A DNA stretch of 64,000 nt, from NCBI GenBank assembly GCA_946892665.1, contig CAMPOT010000002.1:124001-188000 (forward strand), written 5' to 3'. This DNA comes from Chryseobacterium sp. Marseille-Q5410. GTDB lineage: Bacteria; Bacteroidota; Bacteroidia; Flavobacteriales; Weeksellaceae. Made by a program: the position numbers and the translations under genes. Numbering within the stretch: position 1 is the first letter of the stretch; each line of letters opens with the position of its first letter. The notes beneath the pieces were generated by a model. The model was not told the origin of the DNA, ran no database searches, and saw only the letters and a list, made by a program, of their open reading frames with translations. Below are positions 51,791 through 61,275 of this stretch, piece by piece.

Positions 51791-51815
51791 AGCTGCGCTT
51801 TGCGCGGCTTTTTTT
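51791..51815 (+). terminator. Terminator after the OmpA pair
   Basis: An 8-bp stem with one wobble (AGCTGCGC / GCGCGGCT, loop TTT) and T7, 20 bases after the stop codon. Confidence 0.88.
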
Positions 51816-51848
51816 GTTTTATGAAGTTAGATTCAGTAATTTTACTCC

Positions 51849-53756
51849 ATGATTTCTCAACAAGATTTTCACCAACTCAAATTTCAAACGCTCAAGCATT
51901 TTTGGGGGTACGATCATTTCAGAGATTCTCAGGAAGAAATCATTAATTCGGTTGTTAATCGGAAAGATACTTTGGCGCTTTTACCTACGGGTGGTGGTAA
52001 ATCTCTATGTTATCAGTTGCCCGCTCTCTTGTTGGAAGGAACTTGCCTCGTTATTTCCCCGCTTTTGGCATTGATGAAAGACCAAGTTTACCAATTGAAA
52101 AATAGTGGAATTGAAGCTGAATATTTATCTTCCGAATTGGACGAATTTGATGCGGAAGTTATTTTCAACAGATGTAAAGATGGTTTAACCAAAATTTTGT
52201 ATGTCTCTCCGGAACGTCTTACCAATCGGGCTTTTCTGCAAAATCTCGAGGAGATTCAAATTTCTTTTATTGCGGTAGATGAAGCACACTGTATCTCGGA
52301 ATGGGGACAGGATTTCCGACCGAGTTATCAGAATATCAGAGCTTTTCGGCAGGATTTCAATAATATTCCTTGTTTGGCGCTTACCGCTACTGCGACTCCT
52401 CAGGTTTTGCGGGAAATTCAGCTGAAACTGAATCTCAACAATCCGGTATTGTTTCAGAAAAGTTTTAGGAGAACCAATATCAAAATTATTACAGATAAAA
52501 TTTCAGATAAATATCAAAGGGTCTTAAACCTCCTCAAATACAACAATTCTTCGGGAATCATTTATGTAAGAACCAGAAAACAAGCTGAAGAACTCACACG
52601 GTTTTTGCAAAGAAATCAGATTTCGAATGTCGATTTTTTTCACGCAGGATTGCCAGTGAAAGAAAAAAACCAAAAACAGACGAATTGGATCAAGAGCAAC
52701 AACCAGGTTTTGGTTTCTACCAACGCTTTCGGGATGGGTATTGACAAAGATAATGTGCGTTTTGTAATCCACTTTTCGCCGTCGCCGTCGATTGAAAATT
52801 ACTTTCAGGAAATCGGTAGAGCTGGGCGGGATGGATTGGAATCTCACGCTTTACTTCTTTGGAATGAACAGGAACTTTCGGATTTCGACAGGATTCTTCG
52901 CAACCAAATTCCTTCAAAAAAGGAGTTTTACGATATCGTTTCTTATCTGTATTCTAGTTTTCAGGTTGCTGAAAGCGATTTGCCGGAGACTGTTTTCCAA
53001 CTTCAGGTGCAGCGAATTCAGAACTTTACGAAAGCTTCGATGGCTAAAATTAAAAATGTTCTCAATTTTTTACACGTCCAGGAAATTGTTTTTTTTAACA
53101 ATAACAAATCCCGTTCATCTCTAGAATTGAAAATTGCGCCAGATGACATTGATCTGTTATCCAAGAAAGACGCTTATTTTATTGAACTGCTGCTCAGAAA
53201 TTATTCCGGCCTTTCATCTCATAAAATCATGTTTAGTGAGATGACCATGAGCAAAAAAATCGACGTCGATGTTTTTTTAATTAAACAAAGAATTAGGGAA
53301 CTTCAACAAAAAAACTATTTGGAATATATCGATGGAGCTTTGGCGAGTATTAAATTTTTAAAGCATCGGGATGACCGAGCTATAAGCGGAAAATACTGGA
53401 ATCTTTTTGAACAAATTCAGAAAAATAAATTGCAGAAATGGGAGGAAATGAAGTTCTTTCTCCAGGATTCCGATTATTGTAAAATGAAACTTATTTTATC
53501 CTATTTCGGGGAGAAAAATGTGAAAAATTGTGGGCAATGTTCCGTTTGCGAAGGACAAAAAGAAAGTGTTTTCGGAAGGGATATTTCTCGAGAAATCGTC
53601 GAAATCGTGAAGCAAAAACCTTCAAATATTGAAGAAATCGCCATTAAATTAAATTACTACAAAAAGGAAAATATCCTAGAAAATCTGATTCATCTTTTAG
53701 ATTCTGGGGAAGTCAAAATGCTCAATTTCCGTACTTATGCGTACAAAAATGAATGA
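51849..53756 (+). CDS. recQ: RecQ-family ATP-dependent DNA helicase
   Basis: A 635-residue superfamily 2 helicase acting in recombinational repair. Walker A LPTGGGKSLCYQLPAL (about residues 45-60), DEAH box VDEAHCISEWGQDFRPSY, helicase C motifs (STNAFGMGIDKDNVRFVIHF, EIGRAGRDG), and a zinc site with four Cys (YCKMKLILSYF...CGQCSVC). An RQC-like winged helix follows; no HRDC domain is clear at the C-terminus, so it is the shorter form common in Bacteroidetes, which often carry a second, longer recQ. Confidence 0.93.
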   Translation: MISQQDFHQLKFQTLKHFWGYDHFRDSQEEIINSVVNRKDTLALLPTGGGKSLCYQLPALLLEGTCLVISPLLALMKDQVYQLKNSGIEAEYLSSELDEFDAEVIFNRCKDGLTKILYVSPERLTNRAFLQNLEEIQISFIAVDEAHCISEWGQDFRPSYQNIRAFRQDFNNIPCLALTATATPQVLREIQLKLNLNNPVLFQKSFRRTNIKIITDKISDKYQRVLNLLKYNNSSGIIYVRTRKQAEELTRFLQRNQISNVDFFHAGLPVKEKNQKQTNWIKSNNQVLVSTNAFGMGIDKDNVRFVIHFSPSPSIENYFQEIGRAGRDGLESHALLLWNEQELSDFDRILRNQIPSKKEFYDIVSYLYSSFQVAESDLPETVFQLQVQRIQNFTKASMAKIKNVLNFLHVQEIVFFNNNKSRSSLELKIAPDDIDLLSKKDAYFIELLLRNYSGLSSHKIMFSEMTMSKKIDVDVFLIKQRIRELQQKNYLEYIDGALASIKFLKHRDDRAISGKYWNLFEQIQKNKLQKWEEMKFFLQDSDYCKMKLILSYFGEKNVKNCGQCSVCEGQKESVFGRDISREIVEIVKQKPSNIEEIAIKLNYYKKENILENLIHLLDSGEVKMLNFRTYAYKNE

Positions 53757-53789
53757 TAATTTTCTATTTTCCTAAAAAAATATTACGCA

Positions 53790-54734
53790 ATGAAATCATT
53801 AAAAGTTATTTTCTTCGGAACTCCCGAATTTGCTAAAAATTCCTTGAAAGCTATTCACGAATCCAATCACGAAGTTGTGGGAGTGGTGACGGTGGCAGAT
53901 AAAGCTAGCGGACGTGGACAAAAAATTCATGAATCGCCAGTGAAAACCTATGCATTGGAAAATAATCTTCGCGTTTTTCAGCCGGAAAAATTGCGAAATC
54001 CTGAGTTTTTAAATGAAATTAGAAATTTAAATGCCGATGTTTTTGTGGTAGTAGCATTCAGAATGATGCCGAAAATTTTATTCGAAATGCCAGAAATGGG
54101 AACCTTCAACCTACACGCATCTTTGTTGCCCGATTACCGAGGCGCAGCGCCAATTAATTATGCGATCATCAACGGGGAAAAGAAAACTGGTGCGACAACA
54201 TTTTTCATTAATGAAAAAATAGATGAAGGAAACATTCTGTTGCAAGAAGAAATTGAAATTTATGCTGATGAAAATGCTGGGATGTTGCACGATCGCTTGA
54301 TGGAAATGGGCGCAAAACTCGTTGTGAAAACTTTGGATGGACTGGCTGAAAATTCGATTCAGGAGAAACCACAACCGAATGTTGAACATCCTAAAAACGC
54401 ATTTAAAATTTTCAAGGAAGACACGAGAATTAATTGGGATATGAATTCAGAAAATGTTCACAATTTCGTACGTGGAATGTCTCCGTACCCTTGTGCTTTT
54501 ACGACGATTAAAATTGGCGAGGACGAAAAATCCTTGAAGATTTATGAAGCAAAATTTGAGATTTCTGCTCATGAAAAAACTCCCGGAAGTTTAGGAATCG
54601 ACAAAAATTTATTTAAAATTTACACCAAAGACGGCATTTATTTCCCGGAAGAATTGCAACTAGAAGGCAAAAAAAGAATGAATGTGAAAGCTTTTCTTAA
54701 TGGCTTCCAGCAGTTCGATTCTATTTCGAGGTAA
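53790..54734 (+). CDS. fmt: Methionyl-tRNA formyltransferase
   Basis: A 314-residue enzyme that formylates initiator Met-tRNA. Motifs: VIFFGTPEFAKNSLKAIHES, NLHASLLPDYRGAAPINYAI (catalytic SLLPxYRG) and a C-terminal OB-like tRNA-binding domain. Length is typical. It lies 33 nt after recQ and may share its transcript. Confidence 0.96.
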   Translation: MKSLKVIFFGTPEFAKNSLKAIHESNHEVVGVVTVADKASGRGQKIHESPVKTYALENNLRVFQPEKLRNPEFLNEIRNLNADVFVVVAFRMMPKILFEMPEMGTFNLHASLLPDYRGAAPINYAIINGEKKTGATTFFINEKIDEGNILLQEEIEIYADENAGMLHDRLMEMGAKLVVKTLDGLAENSIQEKPQPNVEHPKNAFKIFKEDTRINWDMNSENVHNFVRGMSPYPCAFTTIKIGEDEKSLKIYEAKFEISAHEKTPGSLGIDKNLFKIYTKDGIYFPEELQLEGKKRMNVKAFLNGFQQFDSISR

Positions 54735-54747
54735 GATTTTCGAGAAA

Positions 54748-56781
54748 TTAATTTCTGTTTTTCAGTAAAATCCAACCTTTATAGGAAATGGGCAATTTCG
54801 TATCCGGTTCGATCCAATTCAAAATATACCAGTAATTCCCGGTTGGCAAAGCTTTTCCGTTCATGGTTCCGTCCCAAAGGTAATTTTTGTCTAAAAATTG
54901 AAAAACCATATTTCCATAACGATCAAATATTTCGATGCGCACATTTTCTTTAATTTTTAAATCGGAATAATCCAACACATCATTGAATCCATCGTTGTTT
55001 GGTGTGATAACGTTGATTAAATTAATTACCAAAAATTGTTTTTCAATGATTTCACATTTTTTGGAATCTCGAACGTATATTGTATGAAGGCCACGTGGAA
55101 CATTGGTGAGGATGTTTGAACTTGTAAAATTGGTGCCATCTATAGAATATTCATAGCCGGGATTTCCACCGGAAACATAGACTGTCGCGGTGTTTCCAAT
55201 GATATCGATATTGGTGATTTCCGGAAGTTGAGCTGCGTAAACCGTAACTTCCTGTTCCAAAGTACAATCGTTCTGAGAAGTGAGTTCTACCTTATATTTC
55301 CCAACAGAAATATCAGAAATCTCGTTGAGCATGTCTCCTTCAGCGATAATTTCACCGTTTTCTTGCATCCATTTATAATGTTTAAAACCTGTTTCTGCTT
55401 TCAGCGTTGTTGTTGCATTTGGACAAATGGTTTGATCCACCAGATCAACGGATTTTTTTGGAGTATTCAGCTGTAGTGTTGCGCTCACAGGTGGGCAACT
55501 TCCGCTTTTCACTTGTGCGTAGATAATGGTGTCAACAGTGTAAGAGAAATTGTCGTTAAGCTGATTTAAATGAGTGGAATCTGCAAAATATTTCACCTCA
55601 AAATAATCCTTATAATTTGAAATAAATTGAGCATTAAGATCTTGAAGATTTAATTGAATGGGTGCGCCGTTATTATCATTACAAAATTTTTTTTCAGAAA
55701 CATTAGGTCTTTCCGCAAATTCAATTCGGATTGAACCTTTTAATTGGCAACCGGAGTCATCAATGTTTACTTCATAATATCCATTTTCGCTCACTACATA
55801 ATTTGCTGAGTTTGCACCGGGAATTGCAATTCCATCTTTAAACCAAGTATAAGTTGCTCCCGGAGTATAAGCATCTAAAGTGATGCTCGTATTTTCGCAA
55901 AGCGCAGTGCCATCCGTTATCAGATGATTTTGGCCTAGATCTTTGGAGCCAACGAAGCTTCCGCCTTTCAGGAAAACAGCCGAATCAAAAAGTCCGGTTG
56001 TGTCACCATGATCCGCAATAACTAGTTTGATGTGATAGGTTGTTCCGACATCTACTCTTGCTTTTGCCGTAAGGGTTTTCGTTTGCCCATTGAAGTTTGT
56101 TGGTGTTTCTTCTTCATTAAAACTTCCAAAATAGCTCACATTCATCGGACACCCTTGCGATGCATTGATGGTTAAGGTGGAAACCGGAGTAGTAGTTTCT
56201 GGAACTGTTGCGATATTTTGATACGGTTCCGACTTATTTTTCTTTTTAATAAGAAATGCGAAAGCATCAGAATATTTGCAGTTTGAAGTTCTATATTCTT
56301 CAGAAAGGAACATATATTCAAAGCTTATTTCGCTATATTTTAAGGAAACGAAATCAAATTCTAAGACCGTTGCATTTAAAATATTATCATAGTTTAAACC
56401 ATTATTATTGAGTGTTTCTATTAAATCTGGATCACCGCCCCAATTTCTTTCGGCAAATGGATCGTTAGGTTTTTCTGTTTGAATGAAATTATTAGGACCC
56501 ACCGCTTGCAAAGCACTTCCCGTGGAGAGAATGATACCTTCCTGCATTTCAAACGAGCTTCCATTTTTTTTGAAATATCCGTAACTTTTATTGCCGTTTC
56601 CGAAATCGTAACCGCTGATGCTTGCATTAGCAACCGAAATACATGAAGAACCGACCCCTCCGAAGAACACATCTTTCACCAGTTGATTTGCAGCATAATT
56701 GGTATCCACGGTTATATACTGCGCTGGTAGAAGCAAGGAACTGAAAAGAAAAATTAGACAGTAGTTGAAAATTTTATTCAT
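54748..56781 (-). CDS. Secreted T9SS substrate with choice-of-anchor L and type B sorting domain
   Basis: A 677-residue exported protein (signal MNKIFNYCLIFLFSSLLLPA). Residues about 25-270 resemble the choice-of-anchor L domain (VKDVFFGGVGSSCISVANAS, EFDFVSLKYSEISFEYMFLS). Ig/PKD-like repeats follow. The C-terminus is a gliding-motility-associated type B sorting domain: INVITPNNDGFNDVLDYSDL, IEIFDRYGNMVFQF, WDGTMNGKALPTGNYWYIL. It should be exported by the type IX system and attached to the surface. Monocistronic. Confidence 0.93.
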   Translation of the reverse strand: MNKIFNYCLIFLFSSLLLPAQYITVDTNYAANQLVKDVFFGGVGSSCISVANASISGYDFGNGNKSYGYFKKNGSSFEMQEGIILSTGSALQAVGPNNFIQTEKPNDPFAERNWGGDPDLIETLNNNGLNYDNILNATVLEFDFVSLKYSEISFEYMFLSEEYRTSNCKYSDAFAFLIKKKNKSEPYQNIATVPETTTPVSTLTINASQGCPMNVSYFGSFNEEETPTNFNGQTKTLTAKARVDVGTTYHIKLVIADHGDTTGLFDSAVFLKGGSFVGSKDLGQNHLITDGTALCENTSITLDAYTPGATYTWFKDGIAIPGANSANYVVSENGYYEVNIDDSGCQLKGSIRIEFAERPNVSEKKFCNDNNGAPIQLNLQDLNAQFISNYKDYFEVKYFADSTHLNQLNDNFSYTVDTIIYAQVKSGSCPPVSATLQLNTPKKSVDLVDQTICPNATTTLKAETGFKHYKWMQENGEIIAEGDMLNEISDISVGKYKVELTSQNDCTLEQEVTVYAAQLPEITNIDIIGNTATVYVSGGNPGYEYSIDGTNFTSSNILTNVPRGLHTIYVRDSKKCEIIEKQFLVINLINVITPNNDGFNDVLDYSDLKIKENVRIEIFDRYGNMVFQFLDKNYLWDGTMNGKALPTGNYWYILNWIEPDTKLPISYKGWILLKNRN

Positions 56782-56887
56782 GTCTTTCTAAAGGAAATAG
56801 AGGTCAAAATTACTCCGAAATTATCGGAAAAAAAATCTCCTGCGAAAAATTCTTCGCAGGAGATCATTATATTTCTATAAAAGAAGA

Positions 56888-57712
56888 TTATGCAAGACTT
56901 ACTCTTACAAATCCTACTACTTTTAGGTCTGGGTTTACAGATTTTACATACTCAGCAACAGATTGGCTACCGTCTTTGATGAAAGCTTGGTGTACCAAAG
57001 TGTTGTCTTTGTAGAAACGCTGCATTTTTCCTTTAAGGATGTTATCAATAATGTTTGCAGGTTTACCTTCTTTAGTTAAGATATCTCTTTCGATTTCTAA
57101 TTCTTTATCGATAGTTTCTTGAGAAACTTGTGTTTCGTCAAGCGCAATTGGGTTCATTGCAGCAATTTGCATAGAAACCGCTTTAGCAGCATCAGCAGCA
57201 CCTTCTACGTTTGCAGAAAGAGAAGTGATCGCAGCGATTTTGTTTCCAGCGTGGATATAAGCACCTAAGAAAGGACCTTCGATTCTTTCGAAAGAACCGA
57301 TTTCGATTTTCTCACCAATAACACCTGTTTGCTCTACTAATTTTTCAGCAACAGTAGTCCCGTGGAAATCAGATGCCAAGAATTCTTCTTTGTTTGCATA
57401 GAAAACTGCTTGTTCAGCAAGTTCGTGAGCCAATTCAACAAAATCGTCGTTTTTCGCAACGAAATCAGTTTCGCAGTTCAAAGCGATGATCGCTCCCATT
57501 GTATTATCCTCGTTTACTTTAGCAATTACAGCACCTTCGGTAGATTCTCTATCCGCTCTGTTAGCAGCTACTTTTTGTCCTTTTTTTCTAAGGATTTCGA
57601 TAGCTTTTTCGAAGTCTCCTTCCGCTTCTACCAATGCTTTTTTGCAGTCCATCATTCCTGCTCCTGTTGTGTTTCTTAATTTAGCTACGTCTGCAGCAAC
57701 CGGTGTATACAT
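56888..57712 (-). CDS. tsf: Elongation factor Ts
   Basis: A 274-residue nucleotide-exchange factor for EF-Tu. N-terminal UBA-like segment VAKLRNTTGAGMMDCKKALVEAEGDFEKAI, then the TDFVAKNDDF motif that contacts EF-Tu (ETDFVAKN), and a C-terminal QPFIKDGSQSVAE-like region (HQAFIKDGSQSVAEYVK). Usually it follows rpsB in an operon; here the gene upstream is a divergent exported protein, so tsf has its own promoter. Confidence 0.96.
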   Translation of the reverse strand: MYTPVAADVAKLRNTTGAGMMDCKKALVEAEGDFEKAIEILRKKGQKVAANRADRESTEGAVIAKVNEDNTMGAIIALNCETDFVAKNDDFVELAHELAEQAVFYANKEEFLASDFHGTTVAEKLVEQTGVIGEKIEIGSFERIEGPFLGAYIHAGNKIAAITSLSANVEGAADAAKAVSMQIAAMNPIALDETQVSQETIDKELEIERDILTKEGKPANIIDNILKGKMQRFYKDNTLVHQAFIKDGSQSVAEYVKSVNPDLKVVGFVRVSLA

Positions 57713-57766
57713 AGAATTGTTTTTTTATGATTAAAAATTGTTTATTTAGCTTATTTTTGAGCCTTG

Positions 57767-57774
57767 CAAAGATA
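57767..57774 (-). promoter_or_regulatory. Promoter -7 element for tsf
   Basis: The minus strand reads TATCTTTG, about 55 bases before the tsf start. It supports tsf being transcribed alone. Confidence 0.55.
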
Positions 57775-57849
57775 ATAAATTTCGCACAAACTAAAAAGAA
57801 GATTTCTTCGTTATTATTAAAATTTAAGTTCCTAAAAATCATTCCTTTA

Positions 57850-58428
57850 ATGAAAAAATATTTTTATATTCTGTCTTTTTTGGTTTCGGCTTTTTCCTCT
57901 GCACAAGCTCAGTACACGGTAACTCAAGTAGAAAATAGTACCGATCCGCAGGTGATTGCAACTTTTATTAAAAACAATCCCAATCACCCGAAAACACCGG
58001 AATTCAAAAGAAAACTAATAGCAGCAATTAATAATAATAAGCCTGCAAGCCAGAAAGCAGCAAGTGCAAAACCAAATGTACAACCTATCAGCACTGCGAA
58101 ACTGAAAAATGACATCAAAAAAGATGTTGCAAAAGATGGCGTAAACGACAAAAACAAACGTACCGCCGAGTTACTCACTCATCTTTTCAACACGGATCCA
58201 AGCAGTAAAGTGGCTTACATTCAGATTGTTAATCGCTCAAAATGCAATTTGATCGTGAAAATTAGCGGAAAAAGATTTTATAATTTAGATGTTCCGGCCA
58301 AAAACCAAAATTATATTTTAGTGGATAAAGGAAATTATACTTTAACCACGATGGTTTGTGATGCTAAATATACTTCAGCCAAAAATATTTCTAAAGATAT
58401 TGTGGTAACGCTAAATTCACCTAAATAA
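57850..58428 (+). CDS. Exported protein of unknown function (possibly DUF6759)
   Basis: A 192-residue protein with a signal peptide (MKKYFYILSFLVSAFSSAQA). The mature part is Lys/Asn/Ala-rich (residues about 60-110), followed by a beta-rich C-terminal region (VAYIQIVNRSKCNLIVKISG, YNLDVPAKNQNYILVDKGNY). I recall close relatives in Chryseobacterium, possibly named DUF6759. No function can be assigned. Start ATG 57850 opens the signal peptide. Confidence 0.65.
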   Translation: MKKYFYILSFLVSAFSSAQAQYTVTQVENSTDPQVIATFIKNNPNHPKTPEFKRKLIAAINNNKPASQKAASAKPNVQPISTAKLKNDIKKDVAKDGVNDKNKRTAELLTHLFNTDPSSKVAYIQIVNRSKCNLIVKISGKRFYNLDVPAKNQNYILVDKGNYTLTTMVCDAKYTSAKNISKDIVVTLNSPK

Positions 58429-58437
58429 TTCCCCTGT

Positions 58438-59130
58438 CTATTTGAAAACATGAAAATCTCTGGTTAGCTCTAAATATTCGTCGGAATATTGTCTGGGTGA
58501 TTTTTCGATGTAAAACTCGGATTCATCCGGGTTTTTTTTGTGAAATCCGAATTCTAGAACGCAACGTTTCGTCGGAGCATTTTTAATTCCAGAAATATTA
58601 ATTTTTCGGTGTAAATGAAGTTGGTTTTCAATGCAAATCTGGATGAAATCATCTGCAGAATCATGTGGAATAATTACCGAAAACAGCCCGTTCTCAGATA
58701 AAAGGTGGCTCGCTTTTTCGCTGAGATCTTGAAAAGACAATTCGGTTTGTTGCCTCGCCAAAATGTCTTTTTGTGAAGGATTTTCTTCAAAATAAGGAGG
58801 ATTAGAGAAGATCAAATCGAATTTATCGCTGGTTTCCCATGATTTTAAATCTTGATGTACCGCGCTGATTCTCTCTTGAAATGGCGAATTAGCGAAATTT
58901 TCGTTCGCTAATTGTACGGCTTCCGGATTAATATCGATGGCTAAGATCGCGGTAGTTTGATTTCGTTGGGTAACCATCAATGAGATTAATCCTGTTCCTG
59001 TTCCGATTTCCAAAACCTTGTCAGCGTTTAGAACTGAACATAGCGAACCCAGTAAAACCCCGTCGGTACCTACTCGAAAGACTTTTTTGGATTGTTGGAT
59101 TTCAAATTTTTTAAATTGAAAAGGCTTCAT
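58438..59130 (-). CDS. trmN6: tRNA1(Val) (adenine37-N6)-methyltransferase
   Basis: A 230-residue SAM methyltransferase, YfiC-like, that methylates A37 of tRNA-Val. Family marks: QSKKVFRVGTDGVLLGSL (start), VLEIGTGTGLISLMVTQR (SAM), LIFSNPPYFEENPSQKD (NPPY catalytic) and KRCVLEFGF. It overlaps the histidine kinase stop by 4 nt (ATGA), so the two are co-translated. Confidence 0.93.
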   Translation of the reverse strand: MKPFQFKKFEIQQSKKVFRVGTDGVLLGSLCSVLNADKVLEIGTGTGLISLMVTQRNQTTAILAIDINPEAVQLANENFANSPFQERISAVHQDLKSWETSDKFDLIFSNPPYFEENPSQKDILARQQTELSFQDLSEKASHLLSENGLFSVIIPHDSADDFIQICIENQLHLHRKINISGIKNAPTKRCVLEFGFHKKNPDESEFYIEKSPRQYSDEYLELTRDFHVFK

Positions 59131-60587
59131 GAAGGAAGATTAGAAGGAAATGAAATCCTGAAAGTTGAACCCTTATCTACTTCAGATTTCACCGAAATTT
59201 CACCTTTGTATTCTTCCACCATTTTTCTCACCATCGTTAAACCAAGTCCTGTACCACTGGTTTTTGAGGTGAAATTGGGTTCGAAAATTCGATCGTACAT
59301 TTCCTCTGGAATTCCGACGCCGTTGTCTTCAACTTCAATGATGATTCTCTTTTGTCGTTGCTCCACATTTACATTGATAATGCTTTCAATATCGGTTTTG
59401 CGGGCTTGTCGGGCGTTGGTGATTAAATTGGTAATAATTCTGGAGAGGTAAATTTTATCCATTACAACCATGATGGAGATCTTGTTGGAATGGAAATAAA
59501 TACGCTCATCACTGAAAACATTGATGATATTCCTAATTTCATTATTAAGATCGAAAAATTCATTGTTCTTTTCCGGGAGTTGTGCAAACTGAGAAAAAGC
59601 ATTTGCTACGGCAGTAATCAGATCGATTTGGTCTACCATCGTTCGGCTTAGATTTTTTACTTTGTCTCGAATATTGGGATCGGTTGGATCAAATTTTCTT
59701 TCGAAATTCTGAATGGTGAGTTTCATCGGGGTTAGTGGATTTTTTACTTCGTGTGCAACTTGTTTTGCCATTTCGCGCCATGCCACTTCTTTTTCTTTGA
59801 AACTGAGTCTTTCTTTCTGATCTTTTATTTGGAGGATCATCCGGTTATAAGCTTTCACCAAAGGGTTGAGCTCATCATTTTGGTGGTATTTGATTGGTTT
59901 CGGATCTTCGTCTAATAAGGTGATTTTGGTAATGATGTTTGAAAATTTAGACAAAGCTTTGGTAAGGTTGTTCGAAATAATCCAGCTGAGCCAAATTCCT
60001 AGTCCGATAATGAAAACATTCACAATAAACATATAATTTACATATTTATTGAATACCTCGAAATAGGAACCATCATTATGATAATATGGAAAATAAACAA
60101 TGCCGATTGGTTCCAGCATGTTGTTTTTCAGGATCATGTAGGATGAGGTGAGATTGGAATCTGTTTTTTCGTCGTATTTCTGGAAATCGACTCTTTTGTC
60201 GGTTTCCAATACGCGGTTTACAATATTGATAGGGATTTTTTTTTCAGCGATCAAATTGATGTCTTTGTTGGAAATCAAATAATTGCCGGCCAAATCATAG
60301 ATGATGATGTCTTGATTGTTGATGTCCGCAATTTCAAAAATATCATTTGCTAAAATCTTGGGCAAATCATTGGTTTGCACTTGGGTATGGCTTACAGAAT
60401 AATCGAGCGCTGAAAGTAACGATTCTGCTTTTCTCTGCAAATCAGTTCTGCTTTGTTCAAGTGCATTATTCTTTAAAATATAATAACTAAGACCTGATGA
60501 GATGATTATACTGACTAAACAAATCAGCATAAATCCTCCGAAAACTTTATTCCTTAAACTGTAACCTTTGTATTTAGTGAATGGCAT
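59127..60587 (-). CDS. Sensor histidine kinase, NtrY-like
   Basis: A 486-residue membrane kinase. TM1 at about 16-37, a periplasmic sensor domain (about 38-182), TM2 at about 184-205, a HAMP linker, then HisKA with the phospho-acceptor His279 in KQVAHEVKNPLTPMKLT, and the ATPase domain (NLITNARQA, DNGVGIPEEM, TSKTSGTGLGLTMV). This H-box with KNPLTP is typical of NtrY-type kinases. No response regulator is adjacent. Its gene overlaps ribE upstream by 14 nt and trmN6 downstream by 4 nt. Confidence 0.92.
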   Translation of the reverse strand: MPFTKYKGYSLRNKVFGGFMLICLVSIIISSGLSYYILKNNALEQSRTDLQRKAESLLSALDYSVSHTQVQTNDLPKILANDIFEIADINNQDIIIYDLAGNYLISNKDINLIAEKKIPINIVNRVLETDKRVDFQKYDEKTDSNLTSSYMILKNNMLEPIGIVYFPYYHNDGSYFEVFNKYVNYMFIVNVFIIGLGIWLSWIISNNLTKALSKFSNIITKITLLDEDPKPIKYHQNDELNPLVKAYNRMILQIKDQKERLSFKEKEVAWREMAKQVAHEVKNPLTPMKLTIQNFERKFDPTDPNIRDKVKNLSRTMVDQIDLITAVANAFSQFAQLPEKNNEFFDLNNEIRNIINVFSDERIYFHSNKISIMVVMDKIYLSRIITNLITNARQARKTDIESIINVNVEQRQKRIIIEVEDNGVGIPEEMYDRIFEPNFTSKTSGTGLGLTMVRKMVEEYKGEISVKSEVDKGSTFRISFPSNLPS

Positions 60588-61170
60588 TTTTTCTCATCAA
60601 TTTCGTTACATATTTTCCAATAATGTCGAATTCTAAATTTACTAAATCACCAGTTTTGAGGTTTTTCATATTCGTAAATTCCCAGGTATAAGGAATTATT
60701 GCAACGGAAAATTCACCGAATCCACTTTCTGCAACAGTTAAGCTAATTCCATTTACGGTGATTGATCCTTGCGGAACTGTTACGAAATCATCAGTTTCAT
60801 CATAATTGATGGTGATAAAGTAGCTGCCGTCTCTGTCTTCAATGCTTTTTACAGTTCCGGTTCTATCGACATGTCCCTGAACGATGTGTCCGTCCAGTCT
60901 TCCGTCAAACTTCAAACACCGTTCCAAATTCACCTCCGTTCCCAATTGCCATTGGTTAAGATTTGTTTTTTCTAAAGTTTCAGCTATCGCTGTTACGGTA
61001 TAATTTTGGTCAGTAATTTCTACCACAGTAAGGCAACAGCCGTTGTGCGCTAAACTTTGATCAATTTTAAGCTCTTGGGTGAAAGGGCAACTTAATGTAA
61101 AATTAATGTTTTCGCCACTGCCCTCAATTTTTTCGATGATGGCGGTAGCTTCTATAATTCCTGTAAACAT
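60574..61170 (-). CDS. ribE: Riboflavin synthase, alpha chain
   Basis: A 198-residue enzyme that dismutates lumazine to riboflavin. Two lumazine-binding repeats: MFTGIIEATAIIEKIEGS with HNGCCLTV (first), and IVQGHVDRTGTV with ITVNGISLTVAE (second). I start at ATG 61170, the strict family start. It overlaps the following kinase gene by 14 nt. Divergent from pdxA. Confidence 0.95.
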   Translation of the reverse strand: MFTGIIEATAIIEKIEGSGENINFTLSCPFTQELKIDQSLAHNGCCLTVVEITDQNYTVTAIAETLEKTNLNQWQLGTEVNLERCLKFDGRLDGHIVQGHVDRTGTVKSIEDRDGSYFITINYDETDDFVTVPQGSITVNGISLTVAESGFGEFSVAIIPYTWEFTNMKNLKTGDLVNLEFDIIGKYVTKLMRKNAIH

Positions 61171-61234
61171 AGGGTACGATTTGTGGGGAAAAGTCAAGTT
61201 TTAAATAAATTCCGAACAGTTATTTCTAAATTCC

Positions 61235-61242
61235 TAAATTTG
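61235..61242 (+). promoter_or_regulatory. Promoter -7 element for pdxA
   Basis: TAAATTTG, full -7 match, 33 bases before the pdxA ATG. Confidence 0.5.
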
Positions 61243-61275
61243 TGAAATTCTATTAATCTTCAAAGATAATTAAAA

